Of a DNA stretch of 64,000 nucleotides, positions 1 to 9,312 are shown piece after piece. Position numbers and translations under genes: made by a program. How positions within the stretch are numbered: the first letter of the stretch is position 1; the number at the start of each line of letters is the position of its first letter. The notes under the pieces are model-generated. The model worked only from the letters and a program-made list of their open reading frames with translations. It had not been told where the DNA came from and did no database searches. Source of the stretch: Metallibacterium scheffleri (GTDB lineage Bacteria > Pseudomonadota > Gammaproteobacteria > Xanthomonadales > Rhodanobacteraceae); the NCBI RefSeq assembly GCF_002077135.1, contig NZ_LDOS01000002.1:1-64000 (forward strand), in the 5' to 3' direction.

Positions 1-814
1 TCGCCCAGCGCCCGGTTTCGGCCTGCACCAGCCACGGTCCCAGCACCGGCCAGCCGCTCAGGCGGTCCACCAGGCGGTTGCGCACGCTGCGCTCGCGCAG
101 CGCCACCACTAGCGCGATCAGCCCGACGATCAATGCCGGCGTCAGCCAGAACGCATTGGCATTCACCCAGGTACCGCCGGCCAGCACCGCCCAGCCCAGC
201 CACGGCAGTTGCGACGACTTGTGCAGCAGCATCGAGAACTTGGGCACCACGAACGCGAACATCACCAGCACCGCGCCGACGCCGGCCAGCACCAGAATCG
301 TCGGATAGATCAGCGCATTGCGCATCTCGCTGTGCAGGCGATGCTCGTATTCCATCTGCGCCACGCCACCGGACAGCGCCTCGCCCATGCGTCCGGTCAA
401 CTCGCCGGCGCGCACCAATTGCTGGATATACAGCGGCAGCTCCAGCCCGCTGCTGCCCAGCACGTCGGCAAAGCTCTGGCCGCGGCGCAAGCCTTGCGCC
501 ATGCCGGCGAACGCTGCGGTGACCTGCGGATGGTGCGAGGACTGTCCTTGCGCCGCCACCGCATCCACCAGCGGTACGCCGGCCTTGAGCATGGTGCACA
601 ACTCGTACAACGGCACGCTCAGTTCCGGCACGCTGGGCTTGCGCTGCCGCCACGTCGCCAGCGCGCCGCGCGTGGCCACGTGCGCGGACCTTCAGCGGGG
701 TCAGGCCGCTGCGCTCCAGCGCGCGCATGGCGGCGCGTTCGTCGTCGGCGTTGAGCATGCCATTCATCACCACGCCATCGGTATTCAACGCTTCGTAACG
801 GAAACTCGGCATCG
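1..814 (-). pseudogene. gspF: Type II secretion/type IV pilus inner-membrane protein GspF-like, partial and frameshifted
   Basis: Read on the minus strand from an ATG at 814, six bases after the gspE stop. The first ~45 residues start MPSFRYEALNTDG and continue to LTPLKVRA, the usual GspF N-terminus. Near 670 the frame shifts by one base. It then resumes as LYELCTMLKAGVPL and GMAQGLRRGQSFADVL, followed by a hydrophobic segment (TILVLAGVGAVLVMFAF), all typical of GspF/PilC. In T2SS and type IV pilus machines this polytopic protein couples the GspE ATPase to the pseudopilus. The gene runs off the window at base 1. The single-base shift may be a real mutation or a sequencing error, since this end of the window is full of such shifts. 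Confidence 0.75.
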
Positions 815-819
815 CATCC

Positions 820-2494
820 TCAGGCGCTGGTCACGCGCAATACTTCATCGACACTCGTGGCGCCCTGCCAGGCTTTCAGCAAGCCGTCCTCGCGCAGCAT
901 GCGCCAACCCTCGCGGCGCGCCTGCGCGATCATGTCGGTGGTGGTCGCACCGTCGGTGATCATGGCGCGCAGCGTGGCGGAGACCGGCACCATCTCGTAG
1001 ATGCCCAGCCGCCCGCGATAGCCGGTGTGCATGCATTGCGCGCAGCCGCCTCGTGCCAGTTGGGCGCGACATCGCCCAGCACCACGCGCGCCAGCTCGGC
1101 GACATGCGCATCCAGCCCCGCCGGCGCCGGCGCCGCGCGCGCGCAGTGCGGGCACAAGCGCCGCACCAGACGTTGCGCCTGTACCGCCTTGATCGGCGTG
1201 GCCACCAGAAACGGCTCGACGCCCATGTCGATCAGGCGCGTGAACGCGCTGATCGAATCGTTGGTATGCACCGTGGACAACACCAGATGCCCGGTCAGCG
1301 CGGCCTGGATGGCGATCTCCGCGGTTTCCAGATCGCGGATCTCGCCGATCATCACCACGTCAGGGTCCTGGCGCAGGATCGAGCGCAACGCATTGGCAAA
1401 ACTCAAGCCGATGGCTGCGTGCGTCTGCACCTGGGTCACGCCATGCAACTGGAACTCCACCGGATCCTCGACGGTGATGATTTTCTTCTTGCCGTCGTTC
1501 GACGCGGCCAGCGCCGAATACAGCGTGGTCGATTTGCCCGAGCCGGTCGGTCCGGTCACCAGGATGATGCCGTGCGCCTCGCGCGTCCATTCGCGCATCA
1601 ATTGCAGGTGATCCGGCAGCATGCCCAGCCGTTCCAGGCTCAGGTCCGCGCGTTGCTTGGGCAGCAGGCGCATCACGATCGATTCGCCATGCACGCCGGG
1701 CAGCGCGCTGACGCGCGTATCCCATGTCCTGGCCGCTGACGCGCAGGCTCAGGCGCCCATCCTGCGGCAGGCGCCGCTCGGCGATATCCATGCCCGAGAT
1801 CAGCTTCAGCCGCGACGACACCGCGTTATAGCGCTCGCGCGGCAGGCTCAGCCGCGGATACAGCACGCCGTCGATGCGAAAGCGCACCGTGAACTGGTTT
1901 TCCTCCGGCTCGAAATGCAAATCCGAGGCGCGCTGTTCCACCGCCTGCGCCAGCATGTTGTTGACCAGCTCCACCACCGGCGCTTCCTCGGCCAGTTCGC
2001 GCAGGTGCGCCACATCGTCGCCGCTCGCGCCCACGCGCAGCGATGCGTGCATGCGTGACAGCGCCTCCAGCGTGCGCTCCAGATCCTGCGTGCGCACCAG
2101 GCACATGCGCAGCGCGCGCCCGCCAGCACCGCGCGCAGCAGCTCGCCCAGGCTGGGTGCCAGTGGATCGCGGGCCGCGCACCACCAGCCGCTGTCCTCGG
2201 TCTGCCAGATCAACACCTGCTGATCGAGCATCCAGTCCGCGCTCACCTGCAATTGCGCCGCGCTATCGCGCAGCAACGCCTCGTCGGGCATGGGCGCGTC
2301 GCGGCCCAGCAGTGGCAGATCGAGTTGCGCGGCCAGCACCTCCAGCAGGCTGTCCTCGCTGATCGCGCCCACGCGCATCAGCACGCGCCCAGGGTTCCGC
2401 CCAGCCGCGCCTGCAGCTCCAGCGCGTGCTGCACATCGGCGGCGCTCACCAGGCGCGTTCCTGCAACATCTCGCCGAGCAGTTGCGTGGGTCAT
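820..2494 (-). pseudogene. gspE: Type II secretion ATPase GspE-like, multiple frameshifts
   Basis: Pieces in different frames line up as one GspE/PulE ATPase. The N-terminal domain lies at about 2494-1850 (LVSAADVQHALELQARLGG, ISEDSLLEVL). The linker and core follow (VVELVNNMLAQAV, DLHFEPEENQFTVRFRIDG). Walker A is [10 protein letters not shown] near 1540. The Asp box (TVEDPVEFQ) and Walker B ([12 protein letters not shown]) come next, then the C-terminal metal-binding cysteines (LCPHC ... [18 protein letters not shown]) to the stop at 820. Frame changes are needed near 2465, 2395, 2115, 1720 and 1045. The one near 1720 looks like GG becoming GGG. GspE powers pseudopilus assembly, and gspF follows directly. 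As given, the gene cannot make a full protein. Indel sequencing errors are a real alternative to decay. Confidence 0.75.
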
Positions 2495-3026
2495 GGCTGC
2501 GGCATCAGCGCCACGCCGCGGTGGCGCAGGCATGCGCGGCGCCTACAGTCACATAGCGAGCGCGGACGGGTTAGGGAGCAAGCGGGGTCGCGGCGCATGG
2601 TCACGGCACAGGCAGAACAGCCACGGACTATATAGCCCCGGACACGTGTCGAAAGGCCGCTGCGTCTGGCGCGCTTGCGCAGCCGGTGCGGGCGTGACCG
2701 ACGCGCCGCCCCGTGGTTTGATCGACAGCCTGCCGCTCCAGCACGCATTCGGCCTGCTCCGCAGCGCACAGCAGTGCACGGAAACGTTGCACAGGTCTCG
2801 TTTGCGCGCAGTGAAGGGATTGACCGCGCTATCAACGCCCGCTATGTTCCATGCCGTAGCATGTGGTCCAGATGGGTGGGGGTCTGAATTGTCATGTCGG
2901 AGCCTTATGCATCGCTGAATTATGGACGCCGGTCGCCGCAGCCAATCTGGTACCGGTTTGGTCGCAGCGTTCGGTTTCAGGCTACGCCTCGAAGTTCATC
3001 CAAACCTAGCTAGGAGTTCCAACAAC
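2495..3026. other. Intergenic region between gspE and the secreted-protein genes
   Basis: About 530 bases separating the divergent gspE and 3027 genes. No coding frame resembles a protein I recognise. It must hold the promoters for both directions. A TAGGAG ribosome site lies at 3011-3016, just before the 3027 start. Confidence 0.5.
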
Positions 3027-4559
3027 ATGTCGAACATCCGCAAGTCCTCACTCGCGCTGGCCATTGTTGCCGGGCTGGCGCTGTCAGCCGCGGCCACGGC
3101 AGCCACTGTGACCTTCACTCCCGCGACCGCCCTGCCCGAAGGCGTGGCTTATTTTGATGTCGCCAGTAACACCACGAACGTGGGCATTGTGCCCACCACA
3201 TGAGTGTCAACGTGTTGTCCAGCGACAACATCGTCGGCCGCACCACCGGTTTCGCCATCCGCGTCACCCTCAACAATGGCGCGCTGTTCAACAACTTTGT
3301 CGCCACGCCGGCCCTGCGCTGGCGCCCTTGGGTTGGACGGTGACGGTGGTTGGCGGTTATGTGGGCACCAACACCGCGATCATCAACTTCAACCCGCCCA
3401 GCACCAATCCGGTTCCGGGCATCGTGCCGGGTGACATCGTGGACATCACCGGTGCCAATGCCGAGCTCAGTCCGACCACGGGCAACATCCTCAGCAATCT
3501 CGCGGCGCTGCAGACCTCGGGGCAGACGGTGAATGCCTCGGTGCAGTTCTACGATCCGGTCAGCACCAACTCGATCCTCAACACGATCACCCAGCCACTG
3601 CTGGTCTCGGGCAACCCGGTGGTCGCGTCGTGCAGCAACACGCAGAACTTCCCGAACGAGAAGATCGACGTCGCTTCGGCAACGGACAAGCCAGTCAGAC
3701 GTATTTCTCGACGACCGGCGCTATCGGTCTGGTGGATTCTGGCATCTTCGAAGCTGGCTCAGTCGACATCAGTCCCTCGACCGCGGCCAATTTCAGCTAT
3801 TTCACCTTCAACACGACGTCTGATGCGTTCAGCACCGTGGCCAGCGGCAATTTTGGCGCCTTCGCTCAGGCCGGCGCCAGTGTGTTCCTGTCAACGAGCC
3901 CGATGTGCAGTTCGGCTGCTGTGACTGGCACGCTCAACGCCGCCGCCAATCAGGCCACGTTCGCCTACAACCTGAGCGACATTGGCGGTAGCACATCTGG
4001 CGGCACAGCTTATGTGTGCTTCCAGGTGCCGAGTGGCAATACCACGCCGATCGCCGCGACCGCGGTGAGCGTGAGCACCAGCTTCACCCGCAACAGCCTG
4101 ACCGTGCCGGGCACCACCTGCGCGCTGGCGCCGATGATGTACAACGGTCCTGTGGTGCATGTGTACACCTTCAATCCGGCGGGCAACACGACCCAGGATA
4201 GCTTCCTGCGCGTCAGCGATACCGGTCCGAGCGGCGGCCAGGTGTTCATCACTGGCGTCGACGACGCGGGTCACCCGGGCGCGGGCACGGTCAGCTTCTC
4301 GCTGGCTGCGGGCCAGAGCGTGCAGATCGAGTCGTCCTGCCTGACCAACGGTACCAACTGCCCGGCGGGTGTGCCCATCACCGGCGCACTGGGCACCGGC
4401 ACGGGCAAGTGGCGTTTGACCGTCACCTCGTACTTCCCCAACCTGGTGGTCACCAGCCTGAACCGCAACAACAACACTGGCACCCTGACCAACATGACGA
4501 ACTACGACGTGCAGGGCAAGCAGGCAACCTGGAGCTACTACGGCGACAACGGCAACTGA
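3027..4559 (+). pseudogene. Secreted protein, frameshifted paralog of the 4821 gene
   Basis: ATG at 3027 with TAGGAG upstream gives a signal peptide (MSNIRKSSLALAIVAGLALS ... ATAA). The frame then breaks near 3200, 3308 and 3690. Comparison with the intact neighbour at 4821 shows each is a one-base event. At 3308, for example, one C of GCCACC is missing. After 3690 the frame is open to 4559. The C-terminal ~110 residues carry the pattern FNPAGN...SFLRVSDTG...ITGVDDAGHPG...GTGKWRLTV, a domain also found at the end of secreted proteases and other exported proteins in gammaproteobacteria. Its function is unknown; surface or extracellular placement is likely. Parts of the gene are nearly identical to the paralog and other parts diverge, so it looks mosaic. 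Confidence 0.7.
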
Positions 4560-4587
4560 TCTGCGGATCAACGCTGGATGCATCCAC

Positions 4588-4613
4588 GGCGGCCTTCGGG
4601 CCGCCCGTTTTTG
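4588..4613 (+). terminator. Rho-independent terminator after the first secreted-protein gene
   Basis: GGCGGCC stem, short loop and GGCCGCC, followed by CG and a run of five T. It lies 30 bases after the stop codon at 4559. Confidence 0.85.
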
Positions 4614-4820
4614 TTGGCGCATCACGACTTGCAACCACCTCTTTCACAAGCTTGCATGGCGCGTGGTACGCGCACGACGCAACGGCAACGATTGCAAGCG
4701 CCGGACGCATGCATGCCCATGCCGTAATCATTTGTATGCGCGCAGATGGACTACCTTGCAATTGTTGCTCTAGACTTGTCATCACCAGTCAAGCTGCTTG
4801 GCCGTAGGAGGGGAAATTTC

Positions 4821-6395
4821 ATGATGCTGAAACGTTCCACACTCGTTGCTTTCATGCTGGCAGCGCTTGCGCTCTCTGGCGCCACCGTTGCAGCGACCGT
4901 CACCTCAAGTACGCCGTTGCCCGAAGGCATCGCGAACTTTGATATCGCCAATGCCAGCACCCAGGTCGGCATCCTTCCCATGCTTAGCGTCAACGTGCTG
5001 TCCAGCGACAACATCGTCGGCCGCACCACCGGCTTCGCCATCCGCGTCACCCTCAACAATGGCGCGCTGTTCAACAACTTTGTCGCCACCGCCGGCCCTG
5101 CGCTGGCGCCCTTGGGTTGGACGGTGACGGTGGTTGGCGGTTATGTGGGCACCAACACCGCGATCATCAACTTCAACCCGCCCAGCACCAGTCCGGTTCC
5201 GGGCATCGTGCCGGGTGACATCGTGGACATCACCGGTGCCAATGCCGAGATCAATCCGACCACGGGCACCTTCGTCAGTAACTTGGCCGCGTTGCAAACA
5301 TCAGGTCAAACCGTGGGCGCCACGGTGCAGTTCTTTGACCCGGTCAGCACCAACCCGATCCTCAACACCATCACCCAGTCACTGTTGATCTCGGGCAACC
5401 CGGTGGTGCAGGTGTGCATCCCGAACGGCAACCAGAACGAGCGCATCGACGTTGGCCAGGATGCTGCCCATGCCAGCCGCACTTACTTCTCAAGCACCGG
5501 CGGCATCGGCATGCTTGATACGGGCCAGTTTAATGCCGGCTATATCAATTACGGGGCCGCGCCCGGTTTCGGCTATTTCCAGTTCAACCCCACCGATCAG
5601 TTCACCACCACGCTGCAAGGCGCGTACACGGCGTTCAATCAGGCAGGCGCCACCGCCATGCTGCGCGACAACTCATCCTGCGGTCCTGCGCCGTCCACCG
5701 TGGTCGGCGCCTTCAGCAATGGCAATGGCACGCTGACGTTCCAGTACACCGCGTCGCAGATGTTCCCGATCAATGGCGGCTCGTTCTCCACCGGCTCACT
5801 GTACACCAACATTTGCTTCGCGGTTCCCAGCAACAACACGATTCCGTTGCAAGCTACCCCGGTGGTTCCGCAGACGGTGTTCACCCGTAACGGGATCAGC
5901 GTGAACGTACCATCCTGCGCGCTGCAACCCATGCAATACAACGCCCCGGTGGTGCGCGTGTACACCTTCAACCCGGCTGGCAACACGACTCAGGATAGCT
6001 TCCTGCGCGTCAGCGATACGGGTCCGGCGGGAGGCCAGGTGATCATCACCGGTGTCGATGATGCCGGTCACCCGGGCGTCGGCCCAGTCAGTTTCTCGCT
6101 GGCTGCGGGCCAGAGCGTGCAGCTTGAGTCGTCCTGTCTGACCAATGGCAGCAATTGCCCGGCGGGTGTGCCCATCACCGGCGCGCTGGGCACCGGCACG
6201 GGCAAGTGGCGTTTGACGGTCGTTTCGTACTTCCCCAACCTGGTGGTCACCAGTCTGAACCGCAACAACGCCTCCGGCACGGTGAGCAACCTCACCGACT
6301 ACGACGTGCAGGGCAAGCAGGCAGCTTGGAGCAAGTACGGCGACAACGGCGCGGGAAGCGGCGGCGGTGGCCGTGGCAAAGGCGGCGGCAGCTGA
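4821..6395 (+). CDS. Secreted protein with C-terminal IxGxDDxGHPG/GKWRLxV domain
   Basis: 524 residues from an ATG at 4821, preceded by a strong GGAGGGGAAATTTC ribosome site. Residues 1-25 form a signal peptide ending near ATVAA. The middle part (about 30-400) is rich in T, N, G and S and resembles no family I can name. Residues ~405-505 carry the repeat-like domain with FNPAGNTTQDSFLRVSDTG, ITGVDDAGHPG, an LAAGQSVQLES stretch and GTGKWRLTV. That domain is known at the C-termini of exported proteins in this bacterial group. The tail is a short Gly/Ser-rich stretch. It is the intact tandem copy of the 3027 gene, 260 bases downstream of it. A type II secretion substrate is possible given the gspEF genes beside it, but this is an inference. 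Confidence 0.75.
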   Translation: MMLKRSTLVAFMLAALALSGATVAATVTSSTPLPEGIANFDIANASTQVGILPMLSVNVLSSDNIVGRTTGFAIRVTLNNGALFNNFVATAGPALAPLGWTVTVVGGYVGTNTAIINFNPPSTSPVPGIVPGDIVDITGANAEINPTTGTFVSNLAALQTSGQTVGATVQFFDPVSTNPILNTITQSLLISGNPVVQVCIPNGNQNERIDVGQDAAHASRTYFSSTGGIGMLDTGQFNAGYINYGAAPGFGYFQFNPTDQFTTTLQGAYTAFNQAGATAMLRDNSSCGPAPSTVVGAFSNGNGTLTFQYTASQMFPINGGSFSTGSLYTNICFAVPSNNTIPLQATPVVPQTVFTRNGISVNVPSCALQPMQYNAPVVRVYTFNPAGNTTQDSFLRVSDTGPAGGQVIITGVDDAGHPGVGPVSFSLAAGQSVQLESSCLTNGSNCPAGVPITGALGTGTGKWRLTVVSYFPNLVVTSLNRNNASGTVSNLTDYDVQGKQAAWSKYGDNGAGSGGGGRGKGGGS

Positions 6396-6423
6396 TCCGC
6401 GGATCACTGCTGGATGCACTACA

Positions 6424-6453
6424 CGGGCGGCCCTCGGGCCGCCCGTTTCTTTT
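6424..6453 (+). terminator. Rho-independent terminator, also the group II intron target
   Basis: CGGGCGGCC stem, TCGG-type loop and GGCCGCCCG, followed by TTTCTTTT. The group II intron starts at the very next base. Class C introns characteristically insert directly after such terminators. Confidence 0.9.
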
Positions 6454-8342
6454 GTGCGCCCGGCAGGGCGCACCTGCTTGGAGGTGAAAGTCCTCTACTC
6501 ACCCGGCAAGGGGAAGAGTTAGCCAGAGGCAAGGGCGAATCGGGTGACTGGTCGTCTGAAGGAAGCCCGAGGCAAAGCGCTGGCCTGACGAACAGGAAGC
6601 GGATACGAGGCGACACGTTGGGGTGAGGCAGCAAAAGGGGTCAAAGCCCGGTACTTGCACAGACGACGTGGCGTATATCCGACAGGCATAAGCGGGAAGG
6701 CAGGTGCGTCATACCCGGGGAGATCTCGCCTCATGCCTGAAAGGGCGACGCTGGAAGGCGGAGCGAGAAGTCAGCAGAGGCCATCCCCCAAGGGGACTTC
6801 CTGCGGGGCGTAGTAGGTGCGTTACGACCGAAGGGCCGAACATGAGAGACCGCGATTAGGACGACTGAACCTCGATGATCGACGACGAAGCAGAAGCCCG
6901 GGAAGCCGGGGCCAAGGGCCAAGAGGCGGGACAGTATCCCGTGGGTAGGCCGTGTGGTGCCGAGTCGATCACGGCGGCAGCCGGGCAAACGAAAGCGGAG
7001 GTGTCACGGCTGATGGAGGCCGTGATCGAACGCAGCAACGTGTGGTCGGCGTATCAGAAGGTGGTTCGTAACGGTGGCGCACCGGGGGTCGATGGCCTGA
7101 CGGTGGGATCGTTCAAGGACTGGCTGAAGAGACACTGGCCCTGCGTGAGAGCAGCCTTGCTGGACGGCAGTTACCTGCCGTCGGAGGTGCGCGCGGTGGA
7201 CATTCCCAAGCCCTCGGGCGGGGTGCGGACACTGGGCATCCCGACGGTGCTGGATCGGCTGATCCAGCAGGCGCTGCTGCAAGTCCTTCAACCGATCGTC
7301 GAGCCGACGTTCTCCGCATCGAGCTACGGTTTCAGGCCGGGGCGCAGTGCCCATCAAGCTCTGCGTGCGGCCAAGCACTATGTGCAGGAGGGCCGTGCGT
7401 GGGTGGTGGATATGGACTTGGAGAAGTTCTTCGACCGGGTGAACCACGACATCCTGATGTCGCGGGTCGCCCGGCACGTCGACGACGAGCGGGTGCTCAA
7501 GCTGATCCGCCGTTATCTGGAAGCGGGCTTGATGCGTGACGGGGTGGAAACAGCACGTGACCAAGGCACGCCGCAAGGCGGGCCGTTGTCGCCGTTGCTG
7601 TCCAACATCCTGCTCACGGATTGGGATTGCGAACTGGGAAAGCGCGGACACGCGTTCTGTCGTTATGCGGATGATTGCAACATCTATGTCCGAAGCGAAG
7701 CGGCAGGGCAGCGCGTGATGGCCGCCATGAAGGTGTTCCTGGACGAACGCCTGAAGTTGCAGGTCAATGAAGCCAAGAGCGCATGCGCCACGCCATGGAA
7801 ACGCAAGTTTCTGGGCTACACCCTGACGAACGCCGGTGGTCATATCAGGCTCAAGGTCGCGCCGCACAGCGTGGCCCGCCTGACCGACCGCGTGCGTGAA
7901 CTGCTGCGTCAGGGGCGCGGACGTAGCCTGACCCACACCATCGAGACACTGAACCCGGTGCTTCGTGGATGGATCGGCTATTTCCAGCTCAGCGAGAGCA
8001 AGACGGTGTGGAAGGACCTCGACGGATGGCTGCGGCGTCGGCTGCGCTGCCTGCTATGGCGGCAAGCCAAGACGCGTCCGCGGCGTACCGCGCTGCTGCG
8101 CAAACGAGGGCTGCCGGAGGCGCGGGCTTGGCACTCGGGACACAACGGGCACGGCCCATGGTGGAACAGTGGTGCCAGTCACATGAATCAGGCGTTTCCG
8201 AAAGCCTTCTTCGACCGGCTGAAGTTGGTCTCAATGATCGAAACCAGCCGGTATCTTCAGCGTCACTCATGAACCGCCGTATGCGGAACCGCACGTACGG
8301 TGGTGTGGGAGGGGACCGGAGGATTCCGGCTCCCTACCCGAT
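6454..8342 (+). mobile_element. Group II intron, class C type, inserted after a terminator
   Basis: The 5' end is GTGCG, the group II consensus, immediately after the terminator T-run. The element encodes a reverse transcriptase (6875-8272). It ends with a domain V-like hairpin near 8271-8303 (CCGTATGCGG ... GCACGTACGG), a domain VI-like hairpin and a terminal CCCGAT. The 3' exon begins GCGAGTGG at 8343. The uninterrupted junction (GTTTCTTTT then GCGAGTGG) occurs intact at about 9179-9194, which confirms both boundaries. Length is 1889 bases. No endonuclease domain is evident in the protein, as expected for class C. Confidence 0.9.
6875..8272 (+). CDS. ltrA: Group II intron reverse transcriptase/maturase
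   Basis: 465 residues from ATG 6875; a start further in is possible. Reverse transcriptase motifs appear in order: GGAPGVDG, the RT2/3 region with PKPSGGVRTLGIPTV, SYGFRPGRSAHQAL, VVDMDLEKFFDRVNHD, GTPQGGPLSPLLSN, the catalytic RYADD, and KFLGYT. The maturase (X) domain follows with LNPVLRGWIGYFQ. No HNH endonuclease follows. The protein splices the intron RNA and copies it into DNA at new sites. It lies in domain IV of the 6454-8342 intron and appears intact. Confidence 0.93.
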   Translation: MIDDEAEAREAGAKGQEAGQYPVGRPCGAESITAAAGQTKAEVSRLMEAVIERSNVWSAYQKVVRNGGAPGVDGLTVGSFKDWLKRHWPCVRAALLDGSYLPSEVRAVDIPKPSGGVRTLGIPTVLDRLIQQALLQVLQPIVEPTFSASSYGFRPGRSAHQALRAAKHYVQEGRAWVVDMDLEKFFDRVNHDILMSRVARHVDDERVLKLIRRYLEAGLMRDGVETARDQGTPQGGPLSPLLSNILLTDWDCELGKRGHAFCRYADDCNIYVRSEAAGQRVMAAMKVFLDERLKLQVNEAKSACATPWKRKFLGYTLTNAGGHIRLKVAPHSVARLTDRVRELLRQGRGRSLTHTIETLNPVLRGWIGYFQLSESKTVWKDLDGWLRRRLRCLLWRQAKTRPRRTALLRKRGLPEARAWHSGHNGHGPWWNSGASHMNQAFPKAFFDRLKLVSMIETSRYLQRHS

Positions 8343-8345
8343 GCG

Positions 8346-8379
8346 AGTGGAGCGCGGCCGGGCCGCCCGTTTCCTTTAT
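8346..8379 (+). terminator. Repeat copy of the GGCCGGGCCGCCCG terminator
   Basis: GGCCGGGCCGCCCG followed by TTTCCTTT, in the 3' exon of the intron. It is a near copy of the sequence at 9154-9187; the two flank the hicAB module. Confidence 0.65.
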
Positions 8380-8510
8380 GGGTATCCGGATGTCAGTGCG
8401 GGTTGGCCTTGCGTTGACCCGCCCGCTGTTGATCGTCGTCGCCAGCGCTGCTCAGGATCGCGGCTCCCGCGTCTGCTGCGCTGCGTGTGTAACGGTGTGT
8501 ATCATGGCCC

Positions 8511-8706
8511 ATGGACAGTCAGACCATCATCCGCAGACTGAAACAGGAAGGCTGGCTGGAAGTCCTCGTGGCCGGCTCGCATCACAAGTTCAAGCAACCC
8601 GGACAAGCCGGGGTACGTGGTCGTACCCCATCCGCAACGCGATCTGCCGCAAGGTACCGCGCGCAATATTTTTCGACAGGCCGGCTGGCAGTGGAGGAAA
8701 CGATGA
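8511..8706 (+). pseudogene. hicA: HicA mRNA interferase toxin, frameshifted
   Basis: ATG 8511 opens MDSQTIIRRLKQEGW and LVAGSHHKFKQP, the HicA double-stranded-RNA-binding fold with its catalytic His. A one-base surplus in CAACCCGG near 8602 then breaks the frame. The next frame continues exactly as HicA does (DKPGYVVVPHPQRDLPQGT, RQAGWQWRKR) to a stop at 8706. HicA cleaves mRNA and is neutralised by HicB, whose start at 8703 overlaps this stop. If the extra base is real, the toxin is dead and the antitoxin is an orphan. If it is a sequencing error, the pair is active. Confidence 0.85.
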
Positions 8707-9104
8707 TCTACCCCGCCTACATTCACAAGGACAAGCGCAGCGCCTGGGGCGCGACCCTGCCGGATTTCCCTGGCTGCTTCGCAGCCGCCGATGCGTTGGA
8801 CGACTTGCCGGCCGCGGTGCAGGAAGCTGTGGAAGTGTATTTCGAGGGTGAGGCGATGGACGTGCCGGCGCCGACCGCGCCCGATGCGCTGCCGCGCGGC
8901 AAGGCGTACACCGGCGGTCAATGGTTGCTGGTTGACATCGACGTGGCTCGGGTGAATCCGCGCGCGGTGCGCCTGAACGTGTCGCTGCCGGAAAATCTGG
9001 TGCAGCGCATCGACGCTTACGCACGCACGCATGGCGCCACGCGCAGCGGGTTCCTGGCCGAAGCCGCGCGGCGCGCGATGGCAGACAACGAACGTGCGGC
9101 TTGA
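8703..9104 (+). CDS. hicB: HicB-family antitoxin
   Basis: 133 residues from ATG 8703, overlapping the HicA stop. The N-terminal half is the partial RNase-H-like HicB fold (MIYPAYIHKDKRSAWGATLP, DFPGCFAAADALDDL, AVQEAVEVYFEGE). The C-terminal part (VRLNVSLPENLVQRIDAYAR, RSGFLAEAARRAM) is a ribbon-helix-helix DNA-binding domain. The antitoxin binds HicA and represses its own operon. It is intact although the toxin upstream is frameshifted. Confidence 0.9.
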   Translation: MIYPAYIHKDKRSAWGATLPDFPGCFAAADALDDLPAAVQEAVEVYFEGEAMDVPAPTAPDALPRGKAYTGGQWLLVDIDVARVNPRAVRLNVSLPENLVQRIDAYARTHGATRSGFLAEAARRAMADNERAA

Positions 9105-9153
9105 CCGTTTGGCAGACCGGAACCTACGCTGAAATCCGGTTGCCCTCTTTTAT

Positions 9154-9187
9154 GAGCGGAGCGTGGCCGGGCCGCCCGTTTCTTTTG
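9154..9187 (+). terminator. Terminator repeat after hicB, intact intron target site
   Basis: GGCCGGGCCGCCCG then TTTCTTTT, followed by GCGAGTGG. The sequence matches the joined exons of the intron at 6453/8343, so it is an unoccupied copy of the same target. Confidence 0.75.
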
Positions 9188-9312
9188 CGAGTGGGGCGGC
9201 GGCCCCCCGGCCACCGGTGAGGCGTGCAATGCCAGTCAGTGCAGTGGCGATGGCAGGTGAAGTCGTTGCCATCAACCGTGCACATCCTGCTCGGTGGATG
9301 CGTGGCGTCCGG

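Noticed and set aside
6454-8342. The reverse transcriptase as a possible retron or diversity-generating element
   Set aside because: The GTGCG start, maturase domain and domain V hairpin show a group II intron. No template/variable repeats or msr/msd region were seen.
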